Of a stretch of DNA of 64,000 nt, positions 1-7,197 are shown in pieces; the stretch's first letter is position 1, and each line of letters begins with the position of its first letter. The DNA comes from Hydrogenophaga sp. (GTDB lineage Bacteria > Pseudomonadota > Gammaproteobacteria > Burkholderiales > Burkholderiaceae_C), in contig NZ_JAABRQ010000001.1 in NCBI RefSeq assembly GCF_011390835.1, forward strand, positions 186,001-250,000, given 5' to 3'. Made by a program: the position numbers and the translations under genes. The notes under the pieces are model-generated. The model made no database searches. It saw only the letters and a program-made list of their open reading frames with translations, and was not told the origin of the DNA.

Positions 1-2113
1 TCAATGTCTCGAATTCCTCGTCGGCTTCCATCGTCTTTCGGTTGGACGACAGCGCCATGCTGGCCTGAGAGCTTCCTTCACCCGCAGGCGCCAGCCAGAC
101 CCAGACGCGGCGCTCGCGCACGTAGAGCATCGCAAAAACGCCCACGATCAGCAAGAGGCAGCCCAGATATACGATGTTCTGGCCTGGCGCGCGCGCCACC
201 TGAAACACGCTGGCCTGCACATGCTCGAAGTCCTTGAGCTGGAAGGTCATGGGAGCAGGGTAATAGAAGGCGTCGCTGAGGCTGAGCACGGCATTGGTCA
301 TGAACGTCTGCGTCACCTCATCGCGCGGCAAGGGCGCCAGGCCAGCACGCTCGCGGCTGATCTGCATCAGCTCAAACAGGCTGCCGTTCAAGATGCGCAC
401 CAGTACATCGCTGGCCCGCTCGCGTTCCGCGGCCGGCACATTCGCCTCCAGAAACGCAGAGACGGCGGGCAGTCCGCCCTTGGCCGTCTGCGGCGGCAGG
501 TCGGCATTGCCCAGGATGTCAATACGCTCAGCGCCCGCAAACAAGGCCATAGCCCGCGCGGCTGAGCCTTGCAGCGCATCCGCCAGCTCCACACGCCCAC
601 CCTCCACCGCCGACAACGCATACCGTTGCACCGCCAGCTCGCGCATGGCGGGATCGTCCAGTGCGGCCCTCAGGCGCACAAAGTCCTGCAGGCTGTCCTC
701 GCGATCGGCCGGCACGCGCAGGTACCGGATGGGCTCGGCTGGCGTCTCGCGCAGGCCCAGCAGATAGACGCGTGCGCCGTCGATTTCCACCGGTAGCATG
801 TAGTTGTGGTACTCGACCGCCTGACCCGCTCCGTCGCGCAACTTGTAAGTGATGCTGGGGCCGACGTTTCGCAACACTTTCTCGGTCACGGTCTTGTGGC
901 CCGAGCCCAGGCGGCTCTCGATGGCGGTGCGCAAATCGACCTTGCGCACATCGGTGCCCGAGCCCAGGTCGGTGCCGGAGAAGTTCTCGACGTTGATCAC
1001 CCGCAGGCCGGTGAATTCCAGCGTGAGCTGCTCGTCGCCGTTGCTCAGTGGCGCTGAGCTGCCGATGGTGCCGGTGACCTCAAAGGGTTTGGTCGGGCTG
1101 TTGAGCGGCAGGGCCTGCAAGGTGACCTTGGAGCCACCGTCGTCGAAGCTGGACTGGTAGATGTTGATCCCGCGGTGGCTGGCGGGGTGGTTCACCTCGA
1201 CTCGCGCCTCTTTCGCCTCGCCGGTCTCGTGATCGTGAATCACGATATCACTGGCGAACAGCTTGGGCATGCCGGTTTCGTAGTACTCGACGACGAATTT
1301 CTTCAGCTCAACCGAAAACGGCAGGTCTTGTAGCAACACGCCTTCGGGCTGCGCCAGGATGGCCGTGCCCGCGGTGGTGCCCTCGGTCACCAGCAGATTG
1401 CCGCGGAAGGTAGGGTTGCTGGGGGAAAGCCGGTGCTGCGCCGGCACATCGGCAATCAGCCCCCCCCCGGTGAACGGCGTCTTGCCGTTGAACCAGGTCT
1501 GTCCACGCACCATGAGGTCACCATCAAGAAGTCCGCCGATACAGACCAGCACGATGGCGCTGTGCGCAGCGAGGTAACCGATCTTGTTGGCCGTGCCCTT
1601 CTTGGCGGCCACCATCCAGCCGGTACCACCCGCGGATGGCCTGGACTGCAGCTTGACCTTCCAGCCCGCACCCAGCAGGGTCTGGCCGATGCGGTTCGCA
1701 GCGCCTTCTGCTGTCTCGTTAAGCGCCTGTTCTGCCCGGTTGGGAAAGGCCTTGAGGCTTTGCTCGCGGACGTTTTCCTTGAAGGTCTTGAAGTCAGCAA
1801 AAATCTTGGGCGTGTTGCGGGCAATGCACAGGCTGGTGCTGGTGACCAGGAACGCCAGAATCAGCAAAAACCACCAGGCGCTGTAGACCGAGTAGAGGTG
1901 GGCGCTGGCGAACACATCGGCCCAGAACGGGCCAAACTGGTTCACGTAGTTGTTGAACGGCTCGTGCTGCTTGATCACGGTGCCAATGACCGAAGCGATG
2001 CAGATCACCGTCAGCAGCGAAATCGCAAACCGCATGGACGACAGCAGTTCGACCAACGCGCTGAGCGCGCGCGAGCCGATGTTGACTTGCATGCCTTGGG
2101 TGGAAACGGTCAT
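1..2113 (-). CDS. resB: Cytochrome c biogenesis protein ResB (3' end beyond window)
   Basis: ResB is the membrane partner of ResC/CcsA in system II cytochrome c maturation; together they carry haem to, and attach it to, apocytochromes in the periplasm. The frame is open from the ATG at 2113 to the window edge, about 704 codons. The N-terminus reads MTVSTQGMQVNIGSRALSAL and is followed by a first membrane helix (RFAISLLTVICIASVIGTVIK), a second helix, a large periplasmic region containing an INIYQSSFDDGG stretch, and a last helix (NIVYLGCLLLIVGVFAMLYV) before RERRVWVWL, as in ResB. The C-terminus is probably only a few residues outside the window. Cytochrome c4 lies immediately upstream on the same strand, a usual betaproteobacterial arrangement in which a c-type substrate is encoded beside its assembly factor; resC would be expected beyond position 1. 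Confidence 0.93.
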   Translation of the reverse strand, partial: MTVSTQGMQVNIGSRALSALVELLSSMRFAISLLTVICIASVIGTVIKQHEPFNNYVNQFGPFWADVFASAHLYSVYSAWWFLLILAFLVTSTSLCIARNTPKIFADFKTFKENVREQSLKAFPNRAEQALNETAEGAANRIGQTLLGAGWKVKLQSRPSAGGTGWMVAAKKGTANKIGYLAAHSAIVLVCIGGLLDGDLMVRGQTWFNGKTPFTGGGLIADVPAQHRLSPSNPTFRGNLLVTEGTTAGTAILAQPEGVLLQDLPFSVELKKFVVEYYETGMPKLFASDIVIHDHETGEAKEARVEVNHPASHRGINIYQSSFDDGGSKVTLQALPLNSPTKPFEVTGTIGSSAPLSNGDEQLTLEFTGLRVINVENFSGTDLGSGTDVRKVDLRTAIESRLGSGHKTVTEKVLRNVGPSITYKLRDGAGQAVEYHNYMLPVEIDGARVYLLGLRETPAEPIRYLRVPADREDSLQDFVRLRAALDDPAMRELAVQRYALSAVEGGRVELADALQGSAARAMALFAGAERIDILGNADLPPQTAKGGLPAVSAFLEANVPAAERERASDVLVRILNGSLFELMQISRERAGLAPLPRDEVTQTFMTNAVLSLSDAFYYPAPMTFQLKDFEHVQASVFQVARAPGQNIVYLGCLLLIVGVFAMLYVRERRVWVWLAPAGEGSSQASMALSSNRKTMEADEEFETL

Positions 2114-2295
2114 GAATGCGAAAAGCTGATGGGCTGCAATGAAAAAGGGCGATCCCGGAGACTCCAGAACTCGCCCTGTTGGGATGGGAAATCGAGCCGG
2201 TGGTTCAACCTGATCGAACCGATCCCGATTTTGCCCATGAATATTGCCGGTGGCTTATATCCCCCCGATTGGTGCGGGGCTATGGCCTGCCGCCG

Positions 2296-2910
2296 TCAGC
2301 GCAGGCCTGCAATGTAGTCCGACACTGCGGCAATTTCCTTGTCGTTCATCTTGGCGGCCACGCCGGTCATGGCCGCGTTGTTGGCGCGCGCGCCGCTGCG
2401 GAAGGCCTTGAGCTGGGTAGCGGTGTATTCTGCGTGTTGGCCCGACAGGCGCGGGTACTGGGCGGGCAGCCCAGCACCGTTGGGGCTGTGACAGGAGGCG
2501 CAAGCGGCGATCTGGCGGTCGGCGATGCCTCCGCGATAGATGCGCTCGCCCAAGCGCACGCTGTCTTTTTCCTGAGCGAACCCGGGTGCCCCCTTCTGGC
2601 TGGCAAGCCAGTAGGCGATATTGGTCATGTCTTCATCGGACAGGGCTGAGGCAAAACCCTTCATGATGGCATTGTCGCGCTTGCCGGATTTGTATTCCTG
2701 CAATTGCTTGACCAAGTACTCCGGGTGCTGCTGCGCCAGCTTCGGATTGACCGGGGTATTGGAGTTGCCATCTGCCGCGTGGCAGGCAATACACACACCG
2801 CCGAACAGAGCCGACCCCTTGACCAGGTCGGGCTTGATCGTCTGCGCGTAAGCACTAAAAGACAGGGCTGCAGCGGCAGCGGCGCAAAGAAGCGAGGCGG
2901 ACAATTTCAT
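2296..2910 (-). CDS. Dihaem cytochrome c4, periplasmic
   Basis: This 204-residue precursor is a dihaem c4-type cytochrome that carries electrons from the bc1 complex to terminal oxidases. The start at 2910 gives a clear signal peptide (MKLSASLLCAAAAAALSFSA, then YAQ). An upstream start at 3183 would add 91 residues and run antisense into engB, so it is rejected. Two haem c motifs are visible: CIACH in the first half (about residue 39) and CASCH in the second (about residue 134), each followed by a Met-containing segment able to supply the distal ligand. The two halves repeat, as in cytochrome c4. It precedes resB on the same strand and is divergent from engB, with about 110 bp of shared promoter region. 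Confidence 0.93.
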   Translation of the reverse strand: MKLSASLLCAAAAAALSFSAYAQTIKPDLVKGSALFGGVCIACHAADGNSNTPVNPKLAQQHPEYLVKQLQEYKSGKRDNAIMKGFASALSDEDMTNIAYWLASQKGAPGFAQEKDSVRLGERIYRGGIADRQIAACASCHSPNGAGLPAQYPRLSGQHAEYTATQLKAFRSGARANNAAMTGVAAKMNDKEIAAVSDYIAGLR

Positions 2911-3021
2911 GACGGGCTGGCTTGGGTCGTGGCGGAATCGGATTGCACAAAAAAGCGGCACTCTTCGCCGCAGACAAACAATTTTACAATGGCAGGCCCG
3001 GCTTTCCCGGGATAACCCACT

Positions 3022-3774
3022 ATGACGCAAACCTCTGCCTCCACCCGCCCTGCCGGACCTGCCCGGAAGTCGCCCCGAGGGGGAGCCGCGGCAAAGCCCC
3101 TTGTAATAAGCCCTGAGGCCAAGATTGCGCACGGCTGGCTGCACACCGCTCGCTTTCTCACCACGGCGCCCCAGTTGGAGCACTTGCCGGCACTGGACCT
3201 GCCGGAAATCGCATTCGTCGGCCGGTCCAACGCAGGCAAGTCAACCTGCATCAACACGCTCACGCAGCAAAAACGGCTGGCTTTTGCCTCCAAGACGCCC
3301 GGCCGCACCCAGAGCATCAACCTGTTTTCGCTCGGTAAGCAAGGTGTGACCGACGCCGTGCTGGCCGACCTGCCGGGTTATGGCTACGCCGCTGTGCCGC
3401 GAGAAGCCAAGCTGCGCTGGCAGCGGGTGATGGGCAACTACCTGATCACCCGAAAGAACCTGAAAGCGGTGGTGCTGCTGTGCGATCCGCGCCTGGGCCT
3501 GACAGAGCTCGACGAAATCTTGCTGGAAGTCATCCGCCCTCGGGTGGAGCAGGGAATGAAGTTTCTGATCCTGCTCACCAAGGCCGACAAGCTCACCCGT
3601 ACCGAAGCCAACAAGGCCTTGTCGATCGCGCGGCTGCAATGCGGTGGTGGAGAGGCGCGCCTGTTTTCGGCACTCAAGAAGCAGGGGCTGGATGAGGTGG
3701 CCACGCTGCTGTGGGACTGGGCACACCAAGATGGTGTGACGTCCGGAGACGCTGAGCCGCCAGCGCTGGACTGA
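3022..3774 (+). CDS. engB: Ribosome biogenesis GTP-binding protein EngB/YsxC/YihA
   Basis: EngB is a TRAFAC-class GTPase needed for large ribosomal subunit assembly and probably for cell division. The 250-residue product carries all G motifs: G1 GRSNAGKST (67-75), a G2 region around TPGRTQSIN (92-100), G3 DLPGYG (116-121) and G4 TKAD (186-189). The family is usually 200-220 residues; here about 35 extra N-terminal residues rich in Ala, Pro, Arg and Gly come before the conserved LTTAPQLEHLPALDLPEIAF region. The ATG at 3022 is the first in frame and follows a divergent promoter region shared with cytochrome c4. A later start cannot be excluded; no strong ribosome binding site decides it. Confidence 0.95.
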   Translation: MTQTSASTRPAGPARKSPRGGAAAKPLVISPEAKIAHGWLHTARFLTTAPQLEHLPALDLPEIAFVGRSNAGKSTCINTLTQQKRLAFASKTPGRTQSINLFSLGKQGVTDAVLADLPGYGYAAVPREAKLRWQRVMGNYLITRKNLKAVVLLCDPRLGLTELDEILLEVIRPRVEQGMKFLILLTKADKLTRTEANKALSIARLQCGGGEARLFSALKKQGLDEVATLLWDWAHQDGVTSGDAEPPALD

Positions 3775-3786
3775 CACCCACCAGGT

Positions 3787-4710
3787 TCAGTCCGTGCCGT
3801 ACACCCCGGGCTCGCCAGGCGGGCGGGTCTTGAAACGCTTGTGCACCCAGTAGTACTGCTCGGGCATGGTGGCGATGAAGGCCTCGAGCCGGCGGTTCAT
3901 CTCGGCCGTGTCGGTGGTAGCGTCGCGCGTCGGGTAGTCGACCCAGGGGGGCATGACCATGACCTCGTAGCCTGAAGGGGTGAGGCGGGTGACGATCGGC
4001 ACCACCTGGGCACCAGCCAGCCGGGCGAAGCGGGATAGCGAGGTGATCGTGGCGGCCGGCACACCGAAAAAAGGCACAAACACCGAATCTCGCGCGCCAT
4101 AGTCCATGTCGGGCAGCAGGTACAAGGGCTCGCCAGCCCGCAAGGCCGCCACCAGCGGCTTGAGCCCCTGGCGCATGGCCACGATGTGCGGATTGCCAAA
4201 GCGCTGACGACCTTGGGCCATCCAGCGGTCCACATCAGGGTTGAGTTGAGCGGCATAAATCCCGCAACAACGGCGGTCAAGGTGGGCCGTTAGTCCGGTC
4301 CAGCCGGCATCCATGCCTACAAAATGCGGTGCAAACAGCACTGTCGGAGCGGTGCCGGCCAGGGCAGCGAGCTTTCCGGTCAGGTGGACGCGACGGCGGA
4401 CCAACTCAGGACGCGCCTCCCAGAGCCAGCTGCGGTCCATCCAGGCTTGCGCAAAAAGCACAAAATGCCGCCGCACCGCGCGGCGGGTATCGCGCTCGCT
4501 GGACGCCGGGAAACACAGGGCCCAGTTGGTGCGCGCTATGCGCCGCCGCCTGGCGGCCACCAGGTGCAAGCACTGCCCCAGCAACCAGCCAAGTCCGCGC
4601 ACCCAGGGCAGCGGAAGGTTCGCCAGCGCGCGCATGAGGCCCAGCACCAGCCGGTTGCTCCAGCGCACAGGGACATCCGGGGAAAAAGAATCAGGCGTCA
4701 AATCCGGCAA
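3787..4710 (-). CDS. Lysophospholipid acyltransferase, LpxL/HtrB family (lipid A secondary acylation)
   Basis: This 307-residue inner-membrane acyltransferase probably adds a secondary acyl chain to lipid A. The catalytic HX4D motif is His129-...-Asp134 within FAPHFVGMDAG. Downstream LLPDMDYGARDSVFVPFFG (198-216) matches the substrate-binding block of LpxL/HtrB proteins, and the C-terminus has EQYYWVHKRFKTRPPGE, the usual W-x-H-K-R-F-K-T ending. A hydrophobic segment at about 33-52 acts as membrane anchor. It lies 31 bp downstream of a second family member on the same strand, and the two probably share a transcript. Which chain each transfers cannot be read from sequence. It ends 12 bp from the convergent engB stop. 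Confidence 0.92.
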   Translation of the reverse strand: MPDLTPDSFSPDVPVRWSNRLVLGLMRALANLPLPWVRGLGWLLGQCLHLVAARRRRIARTNWALCFPASSERDTRRAVRRHFVLFAQAWMDRSWLWEARPELVRRRVHLTGKLAALAGTAPTVLFAPHFVGMDAGWTGLTAHLDRRCCGIYAAQLNPDVDRWMAQGRQRFGNPHIVAMRQGLKPLVAALRAGEPLYLLPDMDYGARDSVFVPFFGVPAATITSLSRFARLAGAQVVPIVTRLTPSGYEVMVMPPWVDYPTRDATTDTAEMNRRLEAFIATMPEQYYWVHKRFKTRPPGEPGVYGTD

Positions 4711-4741
4711 GTGCTTGGAGCGTTGTTTGGGCTCGAGACCG

Positions 4742-5602
4742 TCATGGACCCGGCGGCGCGGCCTCAGCCCCTTTGGGTGTCTTGTAACGGTCGTAAGACC
4801 AGAGGTACTGCCGCGGGCATTCTCTCACCAGGCGCTCCATAGCCGCGTTGATCTGGCGCGCGGCCAGGGCCGGATCGGTGGCCAGTGGCGCTTCATGCGC
4901 CGCGTCGAACGCGCGCACATGGACCAGGTAGCCACGGCCCCAGCTCAGGCGCTCACCCCAGATCAGCACCAGCTGCGCGCCAGCGGTCTGCGCCAACCGG
5001 GCTGACAGCGTCATCGTGTACGCATCCCGGCCAAAGAACGGGGCCCACACGCCTTGGCCTTGTGGTGGCACCTGGTCGGGCAGCAAGCCCACCGCCTGTC
5101 CTGTCTTCAAGGCTTTGATCAGCTGTTTTACACCTGCCAGCGTGGTGGGCGCGGTGTGCAGCCCAGGCCGGTTGCGCGCTGTGGTCATGAGCTCGCTCAG
5201 CCAGGCTTGGCGCGCTGGCCTGTAAAGCACAGTCACTGGCTGCGCAGCGCCGAAACGCTGGGCATAAGCCTGGGCAGTAATCTCAAAGCATCCCAGGTGC
5301 GGTGTCAGAAACAACACGCCTGCGCCATGCGCCTGAGCAGCCTCGATGCACGCTGCACCCTCCCAGCCGACCCTCACCGGGCGACCGAGCCACAAGCGCG
5401 GCAACTCAGCCACCAGCTTGCCGGATTCACCCACCGAAGACAGCGCCACGCGGCGCGAAAAGCCCGCCTGCTGTGCATGGGCAAACAGTCGGCGCCGGTA
5501 GCGCGGCGACAGCAAGAAGCTGGACCAGCCGAGCCACCAGCCCAGACCATGCAAAACCGGCAGAGGCAGGTGACTCAAAGCGACAAACAGACTGCGCAGC
5601 AC
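4742..5602 (-). CDS. Lysophospholipid acyltransferase, LpxL/LpxM-like
   Basis: This 286-residue protein is a second lipid A acyltransferase paralogue, first in a two-gene minus-strand unit. The active-site motif is TPHLGCFE (His102, Glu107). LLPDQVPPQGQGVWAPFFGR is the conserved second block, and ECPRQYLWSYDRYKTP is the family C-terminal signature. A hydrophobic N-terminal stretch (LPVLHGLGWWLGWSSFLL) anchors it. The HX4E form differs from the HX4D form of its downstream neighbour, which fits a division of labour between two acylation steps, but the order is inference. It is divergent from metK with 211 bp between starts. Confidence 0.9.
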   Translation of the reverse strand: MLRSLFVALSHLPLPVLHGLGWWLGWSSFLLSPRYRRRLFAHAQQAGFSRRVALSSVGESGKLVAELPRLWLGRPVRVGWEGAACIEAAQAHGAGVLFLTPHLGCFEITAQAYAQRFGAAQPVTVLYRPARQAWLSELMTTARNRPGLHTAPTTLAGVKQLIKALKTGQAVGLLPDQVPPQGQGVWAPFFGRDAYTMTLSARLAQTAGAQLVLIWGERLSWGRGYLVHVRAFDAAHEAPLATDPALAARQINAAMERLVRECPRQYLWSYDRYKTPKGAEAAPPGP

Positions 5603-5727
5603 GGTGTCCTAAATTAATCCATCGGGAAGGGGAACAAGACAGGTCAGCCAGCGGCGTCACCCGGCCATGGGCAAGGGTCGAAGAGATTGCTCTAAAATAG
5701 GACCATCGCCGAGTTACTGAACTAATT

Positions 5728-5786
5728 GCGGGGCGATTCATAAATTCCGCTAAAGCGTTCGCCGAACTCCGACAGGCCGGCAACGC
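5728..5786 (+). promoter_or_regulatory. Two tandem hairpins in the metK leader
   Basis: The 211 bp between the divergent acyltransferase and metK starts hold two consecutive stem-loops just ahead of metK. Hairpin 1 pairs GCGG (5728-5731) with CCGC (5747-5750) and ATT with AAT inside. Hairpin 2 pairs GCGTT(C)GCCG (5755-5764, one bulged C) with CGGCAACGC (5778-5786) around a 13-base loop. A GGAG ribosome binding site follows at about 5801. It does not match what I recall of the SAM-I, SAM-II, SAM/SAH or SAH riboswitch cores. It may be an RNA control element or only an incidental fold. Confidence 0.35.
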
Positions 5787-5813
5787 CGATCAACCTAACT
5801 GGAGTTTATCTAC

Positions 5814-6995
5814 ATGGCGAACGACTTTCTCTTCACGTCCGAATCTGTCTCCGAAGGCCACCCCGACAAGGTGGCTGACCAAATCTCGGATGCAATCCTT
5901 GACGCAATCTTCAAGCAAGACCCTCTAAGCCGCGTGGCCGCCGAGACGCTGACCAACACCGGCCTCGTCGTGCTCGCGGGCGAAATCACCACCAACGCCC
6001 AGGTCGACTACATCCAGGTTGCGCGCGACACGATCCAACGCATCGGCTACGACAACACCGAGTACGGCATCGACTACAAGGGCTGTGCGGTCATGGTCTG
6101 CTACGACAAGCAGAGCAACGATATCGCCCAGGGCGTGGACCATGCGTCAGACGACCACCTCAACACCGGTGCTGGCGACCAGGGCCTGATGTTTGGCTAC
6201 GCCTGCGACGAGACGCCAGAGTTGATGCCCGCACCGATCTACTACGCCCACCGCCTGGTGGAGCGCCAGGCCCAGCTGCGCAAAGATGGCCGCCTTCCGT
6301 TTCTGCGTCCCGACGCCAAAAGCCAAGTGACGATGCGCTATGTGGACGGCAAGCCACACAGTATCGACACCGTGGTGCTATCCACCCAACACAGCCCCGA
6401 TCAGAGCGAAACGTCCCACAAGATGAAGGCGTCCTTCATAGAGGCGGTGATCGAAGAAATCATCAAGCCGGTGCTGCCCAACGAGTGGCTGAAAGACACC
6501 AAGTACCTGATCAACCCCACCGGCCGTTTCGTCGTCGGTGGACCGCAGGGTGACTGCGGCCTGACCGGGCGCAAGATCATTGTCGACACCTACGGCGGCG
6601 CCTGCCCACACGGCGGCGGCGCGTTCAGCGGCAAGGACCCGAGCAAGGTCGACCGCAGCGCGGCCTATGCCGCCCGCTACGTAGCCAAAAACGTGGTGGC
6701 CGCTGGCCTGGCGCGACAGTGCCAGGTGCAGGTGGCCTACGCCATCGGCGTCGCCCGCCCGATGAACATCACGGTTTACACCGAAGGCACCGGTGTCATC
6801 TCTGACGAAAAAATCGCCGCGCTGGTTAACGAGCACTTCGACCTGCGCCCCAAGGGCATCGTCCAGATGCTGGATCTGCTGCGTCCGATCTACGAAAAGA
6901 CCGCCGCCTACGGCCACTTCGGCCGCGAAGAACCGGAGTTCACCTGGGAACGAACAGACAAGGCAGCGGCCCTGAGGGCGGCTGCGGGCCTGTAA
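5814..6995 (+). CDS. metK: S-adenosylmethionine synthetase (methionine adenosyltransferase)
   Basis: MetK makes S-adenosylmethionine from methionine and ATP in the cytoplasm, supplying methylation and polyamine synthesis. The 393-residue product has full family length. The N-terminal ATP/methionine motif [15 protein letters not shown] sits at 13-27, the [12 protein letters not shown] signature in the first third, and the glycine-rich [19 protein letters not shown] loop in the last third. GGAG lies about 10 bases before the ATG. The gene is monocistronic: a structured leader precedes it and a strong intrinsic terminator follows 50 bp after the stop. No ahcY or metF accompanies it in this window. 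Confidence 0.98.
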   Translation: MANDFLFTSESVSEGHPDKVADQISDAILDAIFKQDPLSRVAAETLTNTGLVVLAGEITTNAQVDYIQVARDTIQRIGYDNTEYGIDYKGCAVMVCYDKQSNDIAQGVDHASDDHLNTGAGDQGLMFGYACDETPELMPAPIYYAHRLVERQAQLRKDGRLPFLRPDAKSQVTMRYVDGKPHSIDTVVLSTQHSPDQSETSHKMKASFIEAVIEEIIKPVLPNEWLKDTKYLINPTGRFVVGGPQGDCGLTGRKIIVDTYGGACPHGGGAFSGKDPSKVDRSAAYAARYVAKNVVAAGLARQCQVQVAYAIGVARPMNITVYTEGTGVISDEKIAALVNEHFDLRPKGIVQMLDLLRPIYEKTAAYGHFGREEPEFTWERTDKAAALRAAAGL

Positions 6996-7045
6996 AGCCT
7001 CGGGACCAAAGTAGCCCCTGTAGTTCAAAGGCAGTCACTTTGCCC

Positions 7046-7076
7046 AAGCCCCTGGCGCTCGCCAGGGGCTTTTTTT
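7046..7076 (+). terminator. Intrinsic terminator of metK
   Basis: A perfect 11-bp stem, AAGCCCCTGGC (7046-7056) with GCCAGGGGCTT (7061-7071), closes a GCTC loop and runs into a T tract to 7076. It lies 50 bp after the metK stop and separates metK from the histidine kinase gene. Confidence 0.95.
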
Positions 7077-7197
7077 CTGCCCGTGACATTCAGCGGGGCA
7101 ACAAAGGGCAAGAAACCCTGAATTTTCTGGTCAGGCTTCCGATATGGCTTGTACGGACTTGGTCCGCAGACCCCCTCACGATCTGGAGCCCTGAACC

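Noticed and set aside
1433..2317. 294-codon plus-strand open frame over resB
   Set aside because: Opposite strand of a clear resB gene; low-complexity shadow.
2296..3183. Longer 295-residue cytochrome c4 start
   Set aside because: The extra N-terminus overlaps engB and destroys the signal peptide; the ATG at 2910 is the real start.
5728..5786. Known SAM or SAH riboswitch upstream of metK
   Set aside because: The hairpins do not match the conserved cores I know for SAM-I, SAM-II, SAM/SAH or SAH riboswitches; kept only as an unassigned leader.
7014..7069. tRNA-like start GCCCCTGTAGTTCA with matching CAGGGGC 3' arm
   Set aside because: Only 56 bases long, no T-arm GTTCRA and no anticodon arm; the 3' part is the metK terminator.
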